A DNA stretch of 64,000 nt. It comes from Phycisphaeraceae bacterium. GTDB lineage: Bacteria; Planctomycetota; Phycisphaerae; Phycisphaerales; SM1A02. The DNA lies in assembly GCA_015709595.1 (NCBI GenBank), contig CP054178.1, forward strand, positions 2,299,205-2,363,204, given 5' to 3'. The notes below the pieces were generated by a model. It was not told where the DNA came from. It made no database searches and saw only the letters and a list, made by a program, of their open reading frames with translations. The first letter of the stretch is position 1, and each line of letters starts with the position of its first letter. A program made the position numbers and the translations under genes. Positions 48,120-56,525 of this stretch are shown here, piece after piece.

Positions 48120-48416
48120 ATGGTACGCGAAGAGTCAACGCAGAAGATCGGCGCCGGGCACGCCTCGGCCATGTTCCGCCAGGGCCTCGCGGAACTGCGT
48201 GGCGCTCTCTATCCCGAATCCAACGTGGCGCAGCCGACCGTGTACGGCATCTACGGCACAAAGACGCCCGGCGAAGTGATGCAGGAGCGCCAGGGCGAAT
48301 CGCTCGACCCCGACGAACAGCCGTCCATCCTCGAAGAGCGCCTCAAGCAGGCCGAGCAGCAGCGCGACGCCGACAAGGGCCGCGAACCCGAACCCCCGCA
48401 GCAGGAGCGCGACTGA
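48120..48416 (+). CDS. Hypothetical protein
   Basis: A 98-aa hydrophilic protein ending in a long charged helix (EERLKQAEQQRDADKGREPE). The N-terminal half has HASAMFRQGLAELRGALYPE and PTVYGIYGTKTPGEVMQE. No family recognised. ATG follows AGGAGACCTGAATC, nearly the same leader as the preceding gene. Confidence 0.65.
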   Translation: MVREESTQKIGAGHASAMFRQGLAELRGALYPESNVAQPTVYGIYGTKTPGEVMQERQGESLDPDEQPSILEERLKQAEQQRDADKGREPEPPQQERD

Positions 48417-48437
48417 CGGCGCAGAAGGGAGCCGCGT

Positions 48438-49208
48438 ATGGACGTGGTCTTCATCGTTGCGGCGGTGCTGAGCGGCCTGTGGTCGGCTTGGCGGAGCCGT
48501 GGGAATGCCAGGACAGAGTTCGCGTCGAGCGCGACGTTGCGGGCGTACATGTCGCCGGCTGTCGCCCGACGCGAGGTCATCCGCTATCTGACTGCACGTG
48601 GCTGCACGCTTGTCAACAGCGTCGGAGAGTGCGACGGATTCCGCCGTGGCGAGGACGGTCTTCGGCGTCTTCGCGGCCCCGGCAGCGGGCCGTGGTATGC
48701 GCTGCCGGTCATCGTGGCGGCGGTGTGCTACGAGAGCGAGGGGCGGCTCGTGCTCCACATGCGGTTCAGCCTCGCCCCCTTTGTTTCCGTTTCGTCGTCC
48801 GGGACGCGGTATTTCCTGGAACGAGCGGGGGCTGAGTTCGCCCAGGTGGCGAGCTACGTGGAGCAGTTTGCGAGCGAATACGCACAGCGGCGTCGAGAGC
48901 ATAAGCGCCGGCGTCGCCCGAACCATCGCTGGTATCCGGGCGACGAAGAGGAAGCGCACGCGCAGGAATCGCCGGCGTCGCCCGACCCGACCGACGACGA
49001 TCTCGGCGTGCTCGGCCTGAAGCGCGGCGCTTCATGGGACGACGTGCAGCGCGCCTATCGCGACGCCTGCCGCAAGTACCACCCCGACGGCTTGAATGGG
49101 AAGAACGTCGAGCCGCACCTGGTCGAGCTAGCGGTGCAGCGTTTCAAGGAAGTGACCGTCGCCTACCAGCGCCTGCGCGACCGCATGGCGCGGCAGCACC
49201 AGACCTGA
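48438..49208 (+). CDS. J-domain protein with N-terminal membrane anchor
   Basis: A 256-aa protein. Residues 1-20 are hydrophobic (VVFIVAAVLSGLWSAWR). The middle has no recognised fold. The C-terminal 65 residues form a J domain: DDLGVLGLKRGASWDDVQRA, YRDACRKYHPDGL with the HPD triad, and FKEVTVAYQRLRDRM. J domains stimulate Hsp70. Tethered J proteins in mobile elements are unusual enough to note. Confidence 0.85.
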   Translation: MDVVFIVAAVLSGLWSAWRSRGNARTEFASSATLRAYMSPAVARREVIRYLTARGCTLVNSVGECDGFRRGEDGLRRLRGPGSGPWYALPVIVAAVCYESEGRLVLHMRFSLAPFVSVSSSGTRYFLERAGAEFAQVASYVEQFASEYAQRRREHKRRRRPNHRWYPGDEEEAHAQESPASPDPTDDDLGVLGLKRGASWDDVQRAYRDACRKYHPDGLNGKNVEPHLVELAVQRFKEVTVAYQRLRDRMARQHQT

Positions 49209-49223
49209 GGGAGGCGAGAGGAC

Positions 49224-49439
49224 GTGCGGACGCGGAAGGTCCATCCAGAACCGGAGAAGGCGCGCGGCGACGCGCCTGTCGCCGTCCCTCCCGGCACGCC
49301 GGAGTGGATCACGCCGGAGCTCATCCGCCGCACGCTCCAGGTCTGGCAGCCGTACTACGCGCAGAGGCTCACGCCCGAAGACGCCGTTACAATACTCCGC
49401 AACGCCGGAGAGTTGTTCGCGGTTCTGTCGCGGGAGTGA
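49224..49439 (+). CDS. Small hypothetical protein before integrase
   Basis: A 71-aa product from a GTG at 49224 with GAGAGG upstream. Its second half (TPEWITPELIRRTLQVWQPY and LTPEDAVTILRNAGELFAVL) is typical of a short protein often found just before large serine recombinases in planctomycete-type elements, as I recall. It ends 5 bp before the recombinase start. Confidence 0.65.
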   Translation: MRTRKVHPEPEKARGDAPVAVPPGTPEWITPELIRRTLQVWQPYYAQRLTPEDAVTILRNAGELFAVLSRE

Positions 49440-49444
49440 GCGTC

Positions 49445-50935
49445 ATGAAGCGGTTCGTCGCCCTGGCACGGGTCAGCAGTCGGGAACAGGAACGGGAGGG
49501 CTTCTCGCTCGCGGTCCAAGAGGACGCGCTCCGGCGGTACGCCGCCTCCGCCGGCGGCGAGATTGTTCGGCTCTTCCGCATCGCCGAGACGGCGAGCAAG
49601 AGCGACGAGCGCAAGACTTTCCGCGAGCTCATCGCCTACGCCAAGAAGCACGCGGAGGAACTCGACGGGCTGCTCTTCTACAAGGTCGATCGCGCCGCCC
49701 GCAACCTCTTCGACTACGTGGAGCTTGAGCGCCTGGAGAGCGAGTACGGCCTCGCCTTCATCTCCGTCTCGCAGCCGACGGAGAACAACCCCGCCGGCCG
49801 CATGATGCGGCGGACGCTCGCCAACATGGCGAGCTTCTACACCGAGCAGCAGTCCCTCGACGTGAAGGAGGGCCTCGCCCGGCGGGTTCAGGAAGGCTGG
49901 TTCGTCGGCAGGGCGCCCTACGGCTACAGGAACATCCGCCGGGACGGGCGCTGCATCTCGGAGGTCGATCCGCCGGCGGCGGAGAACGTCAAGCGCATCT
50001 TCCACCTCTACGCCTACGAGCCGCTCACGCTCGATGCGCTCCGCGACCGGCTGCACGTCGAGGGGCTGACCTACCGGCCGGAAGCGCCGAAGTTCACCCG
50101 CAGCAAGCTGCACGCGATGCTGACGGACCGCTCGTACATCGGGGAAATCCCGTTCAAGGGGCAGTGGTATCCGGGCCGGCAGCAGCCGCTCATCGACCGT
50201 GCTACGTGGGCCCGCGTGAAGGCCCTGCTCGGCGGCCACGTCTACCACACCCACCAGATGACCTACGCCGGCGACCGCATCGCCTGCGCCCACTGCGGCC
50301 GCGCCGTCACCGGCGAGCGCAAGACGAAGCAGACGAAGTCAGGGGAGCGGCACTACGTCTACTACCGGTGCAGCGGCTACACCGCGCCCGGGCATCCGCG
50401 CGTGCGGGTGACGGAAGCGGAACTGGACCGGCAGGTGCTCGCGCTCTTCGGCCGCATGAAGGTGGAGGACCCGGAAGTCCGCGACTGGTTCCGCCTTGTC
50501 CTGGCCTCACAGACGCGGGACGCGCAGCGGGACTCACGCGCCCAGCGGGAGGAACTGACGCGGCAGGCGTCCCTGCTCGTCAATCAGCAGGATCGGCTGC
50601 TCAACCTGCGGCTGGCCGACGACGTGGACCAGGAGACCTTCGCCCGCAAGCACACGGAACTCCGCGACCGGCTGGCGTCGATCAAGCTCCAGCTCGACGT
50701 GCTGGACCGCTCGCACGACGAGACGGCGGAACTGGCGTCGAAGGCGTTTGAACTCTCGCAAACCCTGCAAGAACAGTGGGTTACGGCCGACTACGCCACC
50801 AGGCGCCGGCTGCTCGAAATCGTCTGTTTGAACTGCCGGCTGGACGGCGCAACCCTCGTGTTTACAACGAGAAAGCCCTTCGACGTGCTCGCCGAAGGGC
50901 TTGAACTCTCGAAAAGTCGGGGTGAGAGGATTTGA
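49445..50935 (+). CDS. Large serine recombinase (integrase)
   Basis: A 496-aa site-specific recombinase. The N-terminal resolvase domain has FVALARVSSREQEREGFSLA with the catalytic Ser, KVDRAARNLFDYVELERLES and a TEQQSLDVKEGLARR E-helix. A recombinase domain (APYGYRNIRRDGRC) and a zinc ribbon (CAHCGRAVTGERK...YYRC) follow, then a coiled region. It would integrate and excise the element. Its last 19 bp overlap the tRNA-Pro 3' end, so the attachment site and the gene's end coincide. A decayed copy of the 3' end is at 6.24 kb. Confidence 0.95.
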   Translation: MKRFVALARVSSREQEREGFSLAVQEDALRRYAASAGGEIVRLFRIAETASKSDERKTFRELIAYAKKHAEELDGLLFYKVDRAARNLFDYVELERLESEYGLAFISVSQPTENNPAGRMMRRTLANMASFYTEQQSLDVKEGLARRVQEGWFVGRAPYGYRNIRRDGRCISEVDPPAAENVKRIFHLYAYEPLTLDALRDRLHVEGLTYRPEAPKFTRSKLHAMLTDRSYIGEIPFKGQWYPGRQQPLIDRATWARVKALLGGHVYHTHQMTYAGDRIACAHCGRAVTGERKTKQTKSGERHYVYYRCSGYTAPGHPRVRVTEAELDRQVLALFGRMKVEDPEVRDWFRLVLASQTRDAQRDSRAQREELTRQASLLVNQQDRLLNLRLADDVDQETFARKHTELRDRLASIKLQLDVLDRSHDETAELASKAFELSQTLQEQWVTADYATRRRLLEIVCLNCRLDGATLVFTTRKPFDVLAEGLELSKSRGERI

Positions 50936-50990
50936 ACCTCCGACCTTCTCGTCCCGAACGAGACGCGCTACCAAACTGCGCTACACCCCG
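50917..50990 (-). tRNA. tRNA-Pro(CGG)
   Basis: A complete cloverleaf on minus: acceptor CGGGGTG/CACCCCG with discriminator A, D arm GCGC...GCGC, anticodon stem TCTCG/CGAGA with loop TTCGGGA (anticodon CGG), and T arm GGAGG-TTCAAAT-CCTCT. No encoded CCA. The 3' end is overlapped by the serine recombinase coding end, so it is the likely integration site. Confidence 0.95.
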
Positions 50991-51167
50991 TGAGGCGCGG
51001 GCGCTGGCCCGAGTGGGCAGTAAAGGACGGATTCTCCCGATTGTCAATGAACCGGCGCGGACCGTCGGCCGCTTCACGGTTCCCGTATCGCGGGCCGGGA
51101 TCGGCGGCGGGGCCGCCTTACTCGCGGGCTTGACAGGATGGTGGTTGGCCATATACTTAGGACTCCT

Positions 51168-51905
51168 ATGCAAATGTCCGGACCAACTCGAACCGAGCCG
51201 GTTCTGGCGGATGAAGCGGCGACGAGACTCGCCGCCGGGCTGGCCCGGCTGAGCATGGCCATGCGGCACCACGCCTGGGCCGAGCGCGGGCGCGACGGGT
51301 TGACGCCCACGCAGTCGCAGATCCTCGCCCTGCTCGCGGTGCGGGACGGCCAGGGCCGGACCATGACGCAACTGGCCCGGGACATGGCGGTGACGCCGCC
51401 CACCGTGAGCGACGCCGTCGCCGCCCTGGAGCGCAAGAAGCTGGTGACGCGGACCCGGTCCGAGGTGGATGGCCGCCGGGTGGAGGTGCGTCTGTCGCGT
51501 CGCGGCGCACGGCGTGCCGCCGCCTCGACGCTGTGGCCCGAGGCGCTGCTGCGAGCCATCGACGCCATGGACGAGATGGAGCGGGCCACGCTCACACGCG
51601 CGGTGGTGAAGATGATTCACGCGCTGCAGGAAGCCGGTCACATTCCCGTGGCGCGGCTGTGCGTCACGTGCCGCTTCTTCCGGCCCAACGTCCATCCGGG
51701 GGAGCGGCGCCCGCACCACTGCGCCTACGTGGATGCGCCGCTTGGAGACGGCGACCTGCGGCTGGATTGTCCGGAGCACGACGTCGCCGCGCCGCCCGAG
51801 CGCGAGCGTCTGTGGATGCTGTTTATCGAGGGTCGGCCCGTCGTCGGGGCGTCTCCGGCGTCGGGCGCCTCGCCTTCACCCGATTTCAGGAGCCAGGCAT
51901 CATGA
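51168..51905 (+). CDS. MarR-family regulator with C-terminal Cys-rich domain
   Basis: A 245-aa protein (start ATG 51168; ATG 51174 equally possible). The winged-helix MarR domain spans about 25-155 (LTPTQSQILALLAVRDGQGR, MTQLARDMAVTPPTVSDAVA, ALERKKLVTRTRSEVDGRRV). A distinct C-terminal segment follows: CVTCRFFRPNVHPG, HHCAYVDAPLGDGDLRLDCP, with four Cys and several His that could bind metal or sense redox state. It overlaps the thiol-fold gene by 4 bp, so the two probably act together. Confidence 0.88.
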   Translation: MQMSGPTRTEPVLADEAATRLAAGLARLSMAMRHHAWAERGRDGLTPTQSQILALLAVRDGQGRTMTQLARDMAVTPPTVSDAVAALERKKLVTRTRSEVDGRRVEVRLSRRGARRAAASTLWPEALLRAIDAMDEMERATLTRAVVKMIHALQEAGHIPVARLCVTCRFFRPNVHPGERRPHHCAYVDAPLGDGDLRLDCPEHDVAAPPERERLWMLFIEGRPVVGASPASGASPSPDFRSQAS

Positions 51906-52138
51906 AAACCGCCACCTTCTATCACGCCGGATGCCCCATCTGCGTGGACGCGGAGCGCCAGCTGGCGACTTCGCTCGATCCATCGAAGTTCAAGGTCGAA
52001 GTCGTTCACCTGGGCCAGTCGAAGGCCCGCATCAGCGAGGCGGAGCGCGCCGGGGTGAAGTCGGTGCCTGCGCTGGTGATCGAGGGCAAGCCGTTTCACA
52101 TCAACTTCGGCGCCTCACTGGCTGACCTGAAGAAGTGA
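51902..52138 (+). CDS. Thioredoxin/glutaredoxin-fold protein
   Basis: A 78-aa minimal thioredoxin-like protein: ATFYHAGCPICVDAERQL gives the first strand and a CPIC active-site pair (Cys10 and Cys13), and SVPALVIEGKPFHINFG provides the cis-proline (VPAL). It probably reduces or transfers disulfides. Coupled (ATGA) to the MarR gene whose Cys-rich tail could be its partner; this is inference. Confidence 0.85.
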   Translation: MKTATFYHAGCPICVDAERQLATSLDPSKFKVEVVHLGQSKARISEAERAGVKSVPALVIEGKPFHINFGASLADLKK

Positions 52139-52172
52139 AGCGTCCCGATCGTCTGACTGCGTGGGCGTGGAC

Positions 52173-52201
52173 ACGGCCCGGGCGCGACATGCCCGGGCCG
52201 T
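52173..52201. terminator. Strong bidirectional terminator hairpin
   Basis: ACGGCCCGGGC (52173-52183) and GCCCGGGCCGT (52191-52201) form a perfect 11-bp stem with a 7-nt loop between the converging thiol-fold and topA genes, followed by a modest T-rich TCTTCGT. It serves both directions. Confidence 0.75.
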
Positions 52202-52273
52202 CTTCGTCATCGGGTTGATCCGCGGGGGCGGAAGGAGGCGTGCCCGGCGTCTGATCGTGGCTATCGAGGCGGT

Positions 52274-55021
52274 TCACGCCGCCTCGCGTTCCCTCTCCGC
52301 CGCGGCGTCGGGGTGGATCTCGAGGTGAGCCACACCGCCGGGGATGAGGAGGGACTGGATGGGCGTGCCATCCGGGATCGGCTTGCCGTCGAGCGTGCGC
52401 AGGTCGATGGGCGGGTGACTCTTCATGTGTTCCGCGAGCTGGCTTTCCAGCCGCTGCTGTGTGGGACCATCAAGTTTGTTCCACGCCAGCCGCCCGCGGC
52501 ACTTGGGGAACTTCGAGCAGCCCAGCCACGGTCCGCGTTTGCCGTCGCGCAGGTTGAGCGGGGACTGGCACTTGGGGCAGGGCAGGTCCGTCACCACCGG
52601 CGGCGGGGCGGGATACTTGATGCCGCCTTTCTTGTCGAGGTTCAGAATGTACTTGACGGCGGGGTAGTTCACGCTGGCAAGGAAGCGGCCGAACCGCCCG
52701 GTGCGCAGAATCATGGGCGATCCATCCTCCGGGCAGGCGATGTTGACGCGCTCGGGCAGCAGCGGGCGACCCTCGCGGTCGATCGGGGCGGCATAGTCGC
52801 ACGCGGGGTAGGCGGAGCAGGAGAGGAAACGCCCGTTCTTGCCGAAGCGATAGCACGTACGGTGACCGCACTTCGGACACTTGTAGGGGGCTGGCTCGAT
52901 CTCGGCCTTGGCGTGGGACATCTCCTCGTGGGCGCGTTCAAGCGACCGACGGAACTCGCGGTAGAACTCGGCGAGCATGGCCGTCCAGTCGATGTGCTGC
53001 TCCTCGATGCGGTCGAGCTGGGCTTCCATTTCGCGCGTGTAGCCCACATCCATCAGGTCGGGGAAGCCCTCGATGAGTTTGTCGGTGACGACCTCGCCCA
53101 GATCGGTGGCGTGGAATCGCCGGTCGATCTGCTCGACGTAGGCGCGATCCTGAATCACCTGGATGATTGACGCATAGGTAGACGGACGCCCGATCCCTTC
53201 GGCCTCGAGCTTCTTGACCAGCGAGGCCTCGGTGTAGCGGGGCGGGGGAGACGTGAATCGCTGCCCGGCGTCGATGTCAAAGGGCGTGAGCTCCTGCCCT
53301 TCCTTCAGCGGCGGCAACGTCTGCTCCTCCGCGGCGGCGGGCACGCCCGAGACGCGGTAGAAGCCGTCGAAGACCAGCACTCGCCCCGTCGCCTTGAGGA
53401 CCGCACCGGTGTCCTTGTCCGAGCGGCGCAGGAGGATGGTCGTGGCGTCCCACTGCGCCTCGGTCATCTGGCAGGCGACGAAGCGGTTCCAGATGAGGCG
53501 GTAGAGCTTCACCTGCTCGGGGGGCAGGATGCCCTCCAGCGTGTCCGGGTGCCGGGATGCGTCGGTGGGGCGGATGGCCTCGTGGGCTTCCTGCGCGTCC
53601 TTGTTGGAGGAGCCGTAGAAGTTGGGCTTCTCGGGCAGGTACCTGGGCCCGAACGTGCGGCCGATGTACTCCCGGGCCATGCTCAGCGCCTCGCCCGAAA
53701 GGTGCGTCGAGTCGGTGCGCATGTAGGTGATGAGCCCGACCTGTCCCTCGCCGGGGATGTTGACGCCCTCATACAGCGCCTGGGCCGTGCGCATGGTGCG
53801 CTGCGTGGAGAAACCCAGCGCGGTGGAGGCGGCCATCTGCAGCGTGGACGTGATGAACGGCGGGCCGGGGCGCGAAGTCGTCCGCCTGGTCTCGATGGAC
53901 GCCACCCGGTAGCGGGCCCCGGGATCCACCGTGCCCGACACGGTGCGCAGCGTCTTCGCCGGACCCTTCCCGTCGGGGTTCGGCTGGCTGGCGACGCGCA
54001 CGTCGCGCAGCCCCACGGCGGCGGCGATGCGCTCCACGTCCTTCGACAGGTCGCGCGGCTCGGCCGCGGGGCAGGTGAGCTCGAACTTCGAGCCGCCCAG
54101 TTCGGCCAGCTCGGCGGAGACGGCTTTACGCTCACCGAGCCAGGCGTTGCGCACCTTGAGCGTGGGCGGCTTGCCCTTCTCATCGCGCTGGGAAAGGAGT
54201 TGCTTCCACGCCGGGCCGAGTTTCGCGGCTTGGGCGGCGTCGAGGGCCAGCCGCACGTCCACTTCCCAGTACTCGTCGGGCACGAAGGCGCGGATCTCGC
54301 GCTCGCGCTCGACGATCAGTCGCACGGCGACGGACTGCACGCGGCCCGCGCTCAGCCCTCGCGCTACCTTCTTCCAGAGAAGAGGCGAAACCTGGTAGCC
54401 CACGATGCGGTCGAGAATCCGACGCGCCTGCTGGGCGTTGACCTTGAACTCGTCGATCGGGTGCGGGTGGGAGAACGCCCGCTCGATCTCCTGCCTGGTG
54501 ATGGCGTTGAAGATGACACGCTTGGCCTGGGCCGGCTCAATGCCCAGTTCCTGCGCCAGGTGCCAGGCAATGGCCTCGCCCTCGCGGTCCAAGTCGGTGG
54601 CGAACCAGACTTCGGAGGCCTTGCGGGCCAGCTGCTTGAGTTCCGTGACGGTCTTCTTCTTGCCCGGCAGGATCTCGTAGGTGGGTTGGAACTTGTGCTC
54701 CAGGTCCACCCCCGGAACCGGTTGCTTGACGCCCTTGGGATTCTTGCTGGGCAGGTCGCGGATATGCCCCACCGAGGCCCGGACGGTGAAGCCGGGACCG
54801 AGGTACTTGTTGATGGTCTTGGCCTTGGCGGGCGACTCGACGATGACCAACTGTCCACCCCCGGAAGCGCCACCCCCGGAAGCGCCACCCCCGGAAGCGC
54901 CACCCCCGGAAGCGCCACCTTCGCCTCCGGCTCTGCCCGACTGGCGGAGCCCGGCGCGCTTCACGCCGCCCTTGGCTGAAGGGGGGGTGCGGCTGGCGGA
55001 GGTGTTCTTCCTGGTGGCCAT
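52274..55021 (-). CDS. topA: DNA topoisomerase I
   Basis: A 915-aa type IA topoisomerase that relaxes negative supercoils. A low-complexity head (GASGGG repeated four times) precedes the Toprim domain (QLVIVESPAKAKTINKYLGP, DLDREGEAIAWHLAQEL). The active-site region has GLITYMRTDSTHLS with the catalytic Tyr. Three C-terminal zinc-ribbon repeats follow; the first (CPKCGHRTC...CSAYPAC) and third (CPKCQSPLN...CSKFPKC) have four Cys, the middle one has lost them (CPEDGSPMILRTGRFGRFLA). It is the only gene between two gaps. Confidence 0.97.
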   Translation of the reverse strand: MATRKNTSASRTPPSAKGGVKRAGLRQSGRAGGEGGASGGGASGGGASGGGASGGGQLVIVESPAKAKTINKYLGPGFTVRASVGHIRDLPSKNPKGVKQPVPGVDLEHKFQPTYEILPGKKKTVTELKQLARKASEVWFATDLDREGEAIAWHLAQELGIEPAQAKRVIFNAITRQEIERAFSHPHPIDEFKVNAQQARRILDRIVGYQVSPLLWKKVARGLSAGRVQSVAVRLIVEREREIRAFVPDEYWEVDVRLALDAAQAAKLGPAWKQLLSQRDEKGKPPTLKVRNAWLGERKAVSAELAELGGSKFELTCPAAEPRDLSKDVERIAAAVGLRDVRVASQPNPDGKGPAKTLRTVSGTVDPGARYRVASIETRRTTSRPGPPFITSTLQMAASTALGFSTQRTMRTAQALYEGVNIPGEGQVGLITYMRTDSTHLSGEALSMAREYIGRTFGPRYLPEKPNFYGSSNKDAQEAHEAIRPTDASRHPDTLEGILPPEQVKLYRLIWNRFVACQMTEAQWDATTILLRRSDKDTGAVLKATGRVLVFDGFYRVSGVPAAAEEQTLPPLKEGQELTPFDIDAGQRFTSPPPRYTEASLVKKLEAEGIGRPSTYASIIQVIQDRAYVEQIDRRFHATDLGEVVTDKLIEGFPDLMDVGYTREMEAQLDRIEEQHIDWTAMLAEFYREFRRSLERAHEEMSHAKAEIEPAPYKCPKCGHRTCYRFGKNGRFLSCSAYPACDYAAPIDREGRPLLPERVNIACPEDGSPMILRTGRFGRFLASVNYPAVKYILNLDKKGGIKYPAPPPVVTDLPCPKCQSPLNLRDGKRGPWLGCSKFPKCRGRLAWNKLDGPTQQRLESQLAEHMKSHPPIDLRTLDGKPIPDGTPIQSLLIPGGVAHLEIHPDAAAEREREAA
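54855..54914. repeat. 15-bp tandem repeat, four units, in topA
   Basis: Four identical CCACCCCCGGAAGCG units (plus strand) encode GASGG-type Gly/Ser-rich residues near the TopA N terminus. An in-frame 15-bp unit can change copy number by slippage without breaking the gene. Confidence 0.9.
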
Positions 55022-55409
55022 GGACGAGGGGCGTATCGGTCAGGGACCGAGAGAACGATGACAAAGCGGGGGCCGAATGGTCACTTCGGCCAGTCGGACG
55101 GGGTGCCGAGAGGAGGCGATCACACGGTGAGAGGCGACTCCCCGGGCAGGGTTCTATTCAACCGGAGCCGCGGGTCGGGTCAAGGAACGCGAGCGGCGGT
55201 TCCTGATCCCGGGTACGTGGGGAGTCGGGGCGGATGCCTCGCCGGGCGTGGCTCGGACCTGGCGTCTGGCGCGCGGAAAAAGGCCGCCGGAAAGCCGGTC
55301 GCGCCTCCGATCGACTCATGGCACGTGGGGGCAGGGCGTCGTGAACCATGAACCGTCGCAAGGTCGCGACCGACTCGTCCGGCGGCCTTGGAATGCCGAG
55401 CAACTCGGC
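55022..55409 (-). other. Intergenic region, no gene seen
   Basis: This 388-bp gap lies upstream of topA and downstream of the DUF378 gene. It must hold the topA promoter. I found no protein family, RNA gene or repeat in it. Confidence 0.5.
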
Positions 55410-55634
55410 TCAGGCCACCGCGCCGCGGGCGCCCCAGCGGGCGGAAAGCCCCTTGACGGCGGCGATCTGGTACACCGCAGCCAGCCCGACGAGGATGTAG
55501 ACCACCTTGGCCAGCATGGCGGTGTTGCCGCCGAAGATCGTGGCCACCAGGTCGAACTGGAACGCGCCCCACAGGCCCCAGTTGAGCCCGCCGACCACGA
55601 GAAGAACCGCCGCGAGAATGTCGAATGCCTTCAT
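55410..55634 (-). CDS. DUF378-family membrane protein
   Basis: A 74-aa protein of the DUF378 type: FDILAAVLLVVGGLNWGLWG, then FDLVATIFGGNTAMLAKVVY and ILVGLAAVYQIAA, giving two membrane segments. Function of the family is unknown. GAAAGG precedes the ATG at 55634. Confidence 0.9.
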   Translation of the reverse strand: MKAFDILAAVLLVVGGLNWGLWGAFQFDLVATIFGGNTAMLAKVVYILVGLAAVYQIAAVKGLSARWGARGAVA

Positions 55635-55675
55635 GACTGCCGCCTTTCGTTGCAAGGGTGTGAAACCGATGTGGA

Positions 55676-56347
55676 TCAACCGCTGAGAAGGGCCGTGATC
55701 ACCTCGGCCCGACGATGTTCGTTGGTCTCGAACTCGCCCCGGAAGGCGAGAGTGCGCATGGATGGGTGTGTCTTGCACACGCCGCGCATTTTCATGCACA
55801 GGTGCTCCGCCTCGACGATCACCGCCACCCCGCGCGGCCGCACGTGGCGGTCGATGGCGTCGGCGATCTGATTGGTCAGCCGTTCCTGCAGCTGGGGCCG
55901 TCGCGCGTAGACCTCGACCACGCGGGCCAGCTTTGACAGTCCGACGACTCGCCCGTGATCCGGCAGGTAGGCGATGTGGACGTGTCCGAGGAATGGGAGC
56001 AGGTGATGCTCGCAGATGCTGAACAACTCGATCTTCCGCAGTGCGACCAGGTCATCGCACCGCTGTTCGAAGATCCGCGAGAGGTGCTCCGCCGGGTCGG
56101 CGAATCGACCCGCCATGAGCTGGGCCATGGCCTTCGCCACGCGCCGGGGCGTGTCGCGCAGGCCGTCCCGCGAGGGGTCTTCTCCGAGGGCGATCAGAAG
56201 GTCGCGCACCGCCAGTTCGGCGGCTTCAAGATCGACGGCGCCGGGCGGGGCCTGCTCCTCTCCGAGTCCCACACCGTCGGGAACCGGCGCGAAGTGGTCC
56301 GTCAGCCCCGGGTCGTCGAGTTGGAGTTGGGCGGGTCGGGCGATCAT
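55676..56347 (-). CDS. folE: GTP cyclohydrolase I
   Basis: A 223-aa FolE converting GTP to 7,8-dihydroneopterin triphosphate, the first step of folate/pterin synthesis. Signatures: [16 protein letters not shown], the zinc-binding [40 protein letters not shown] and a C-terminal [12 protein letters not shown]. The ATG at 56347 follows TTTTGGAG. Two ATCGTTCA copies lie immediately upstream, shared in style with the divergent MerR gene promoter, which suggests light-linked control together with the photolyase; folate or pterin is a photolyase antenna cofactor in many cases. Confidence 0.95.
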   Translation of the reverse strand: MIARPAQLQLDDPGLTDHFAPVPDGVGLGEEQAPPGAVDLEAAELAVRDLLIALGEDPSRDGLRDTPRRVAKAMAQLMAGRFADPAEHLSRIFEQRCDDLVALRKIELFSICEHHLLPFLGHVHIAYLPDHGRVVGLSKLARVVEVYARRPQLQERLTNQIADAIDRHVRPRGVAVIVEAEHLCMKMRGVCKTHPSMRTLAFRGEFETNEHRRAEVITALLSG

Positions 56348-56359
56348 GGCGGCTCCAAA

Positions 56360-56517
56360 ATCGTTCAAATCGTTCACCAGTCTAGTGAGAGACGGAGATC
56401 GGTCAAGTCGAATGTGTAAAAAAATCCGAAAAATAAGCTGTTTGTTTCCTGGACGATCCGCGTTCGTAGAGTAAAATCGTCCAAAGCGTTCGATCGGATT
56501 CATCCACCTGGACGATT
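56360..56517. promoter_or_regulatory. Divergent folE/merR promoter with operator repeats
   Basis: Motifs: ATCGTTCA at 56360-56367 and 56369-56376 (next to folE), TGGACGAT at 56450-56457, and AATCGTCCA (56475-56483) with TGGACGATT (56509-56517) forming a perfect 9-bp inverted repeat just before merR. Related words on both sides suggest one regulator, most simply the adjacent MerR protein, controls both directions. Confidence 0.7.
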
Positions 56518-56525
56518 CTCCTCCC

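Noticed and set aside
49034-49444. Upstream extension of the serine recombinase frame to 49034
   Set aside because: It overlaps the J-domain and small genes in another frame; the ATG at 49445 starts exactly at the conserved recombinase N terminus.
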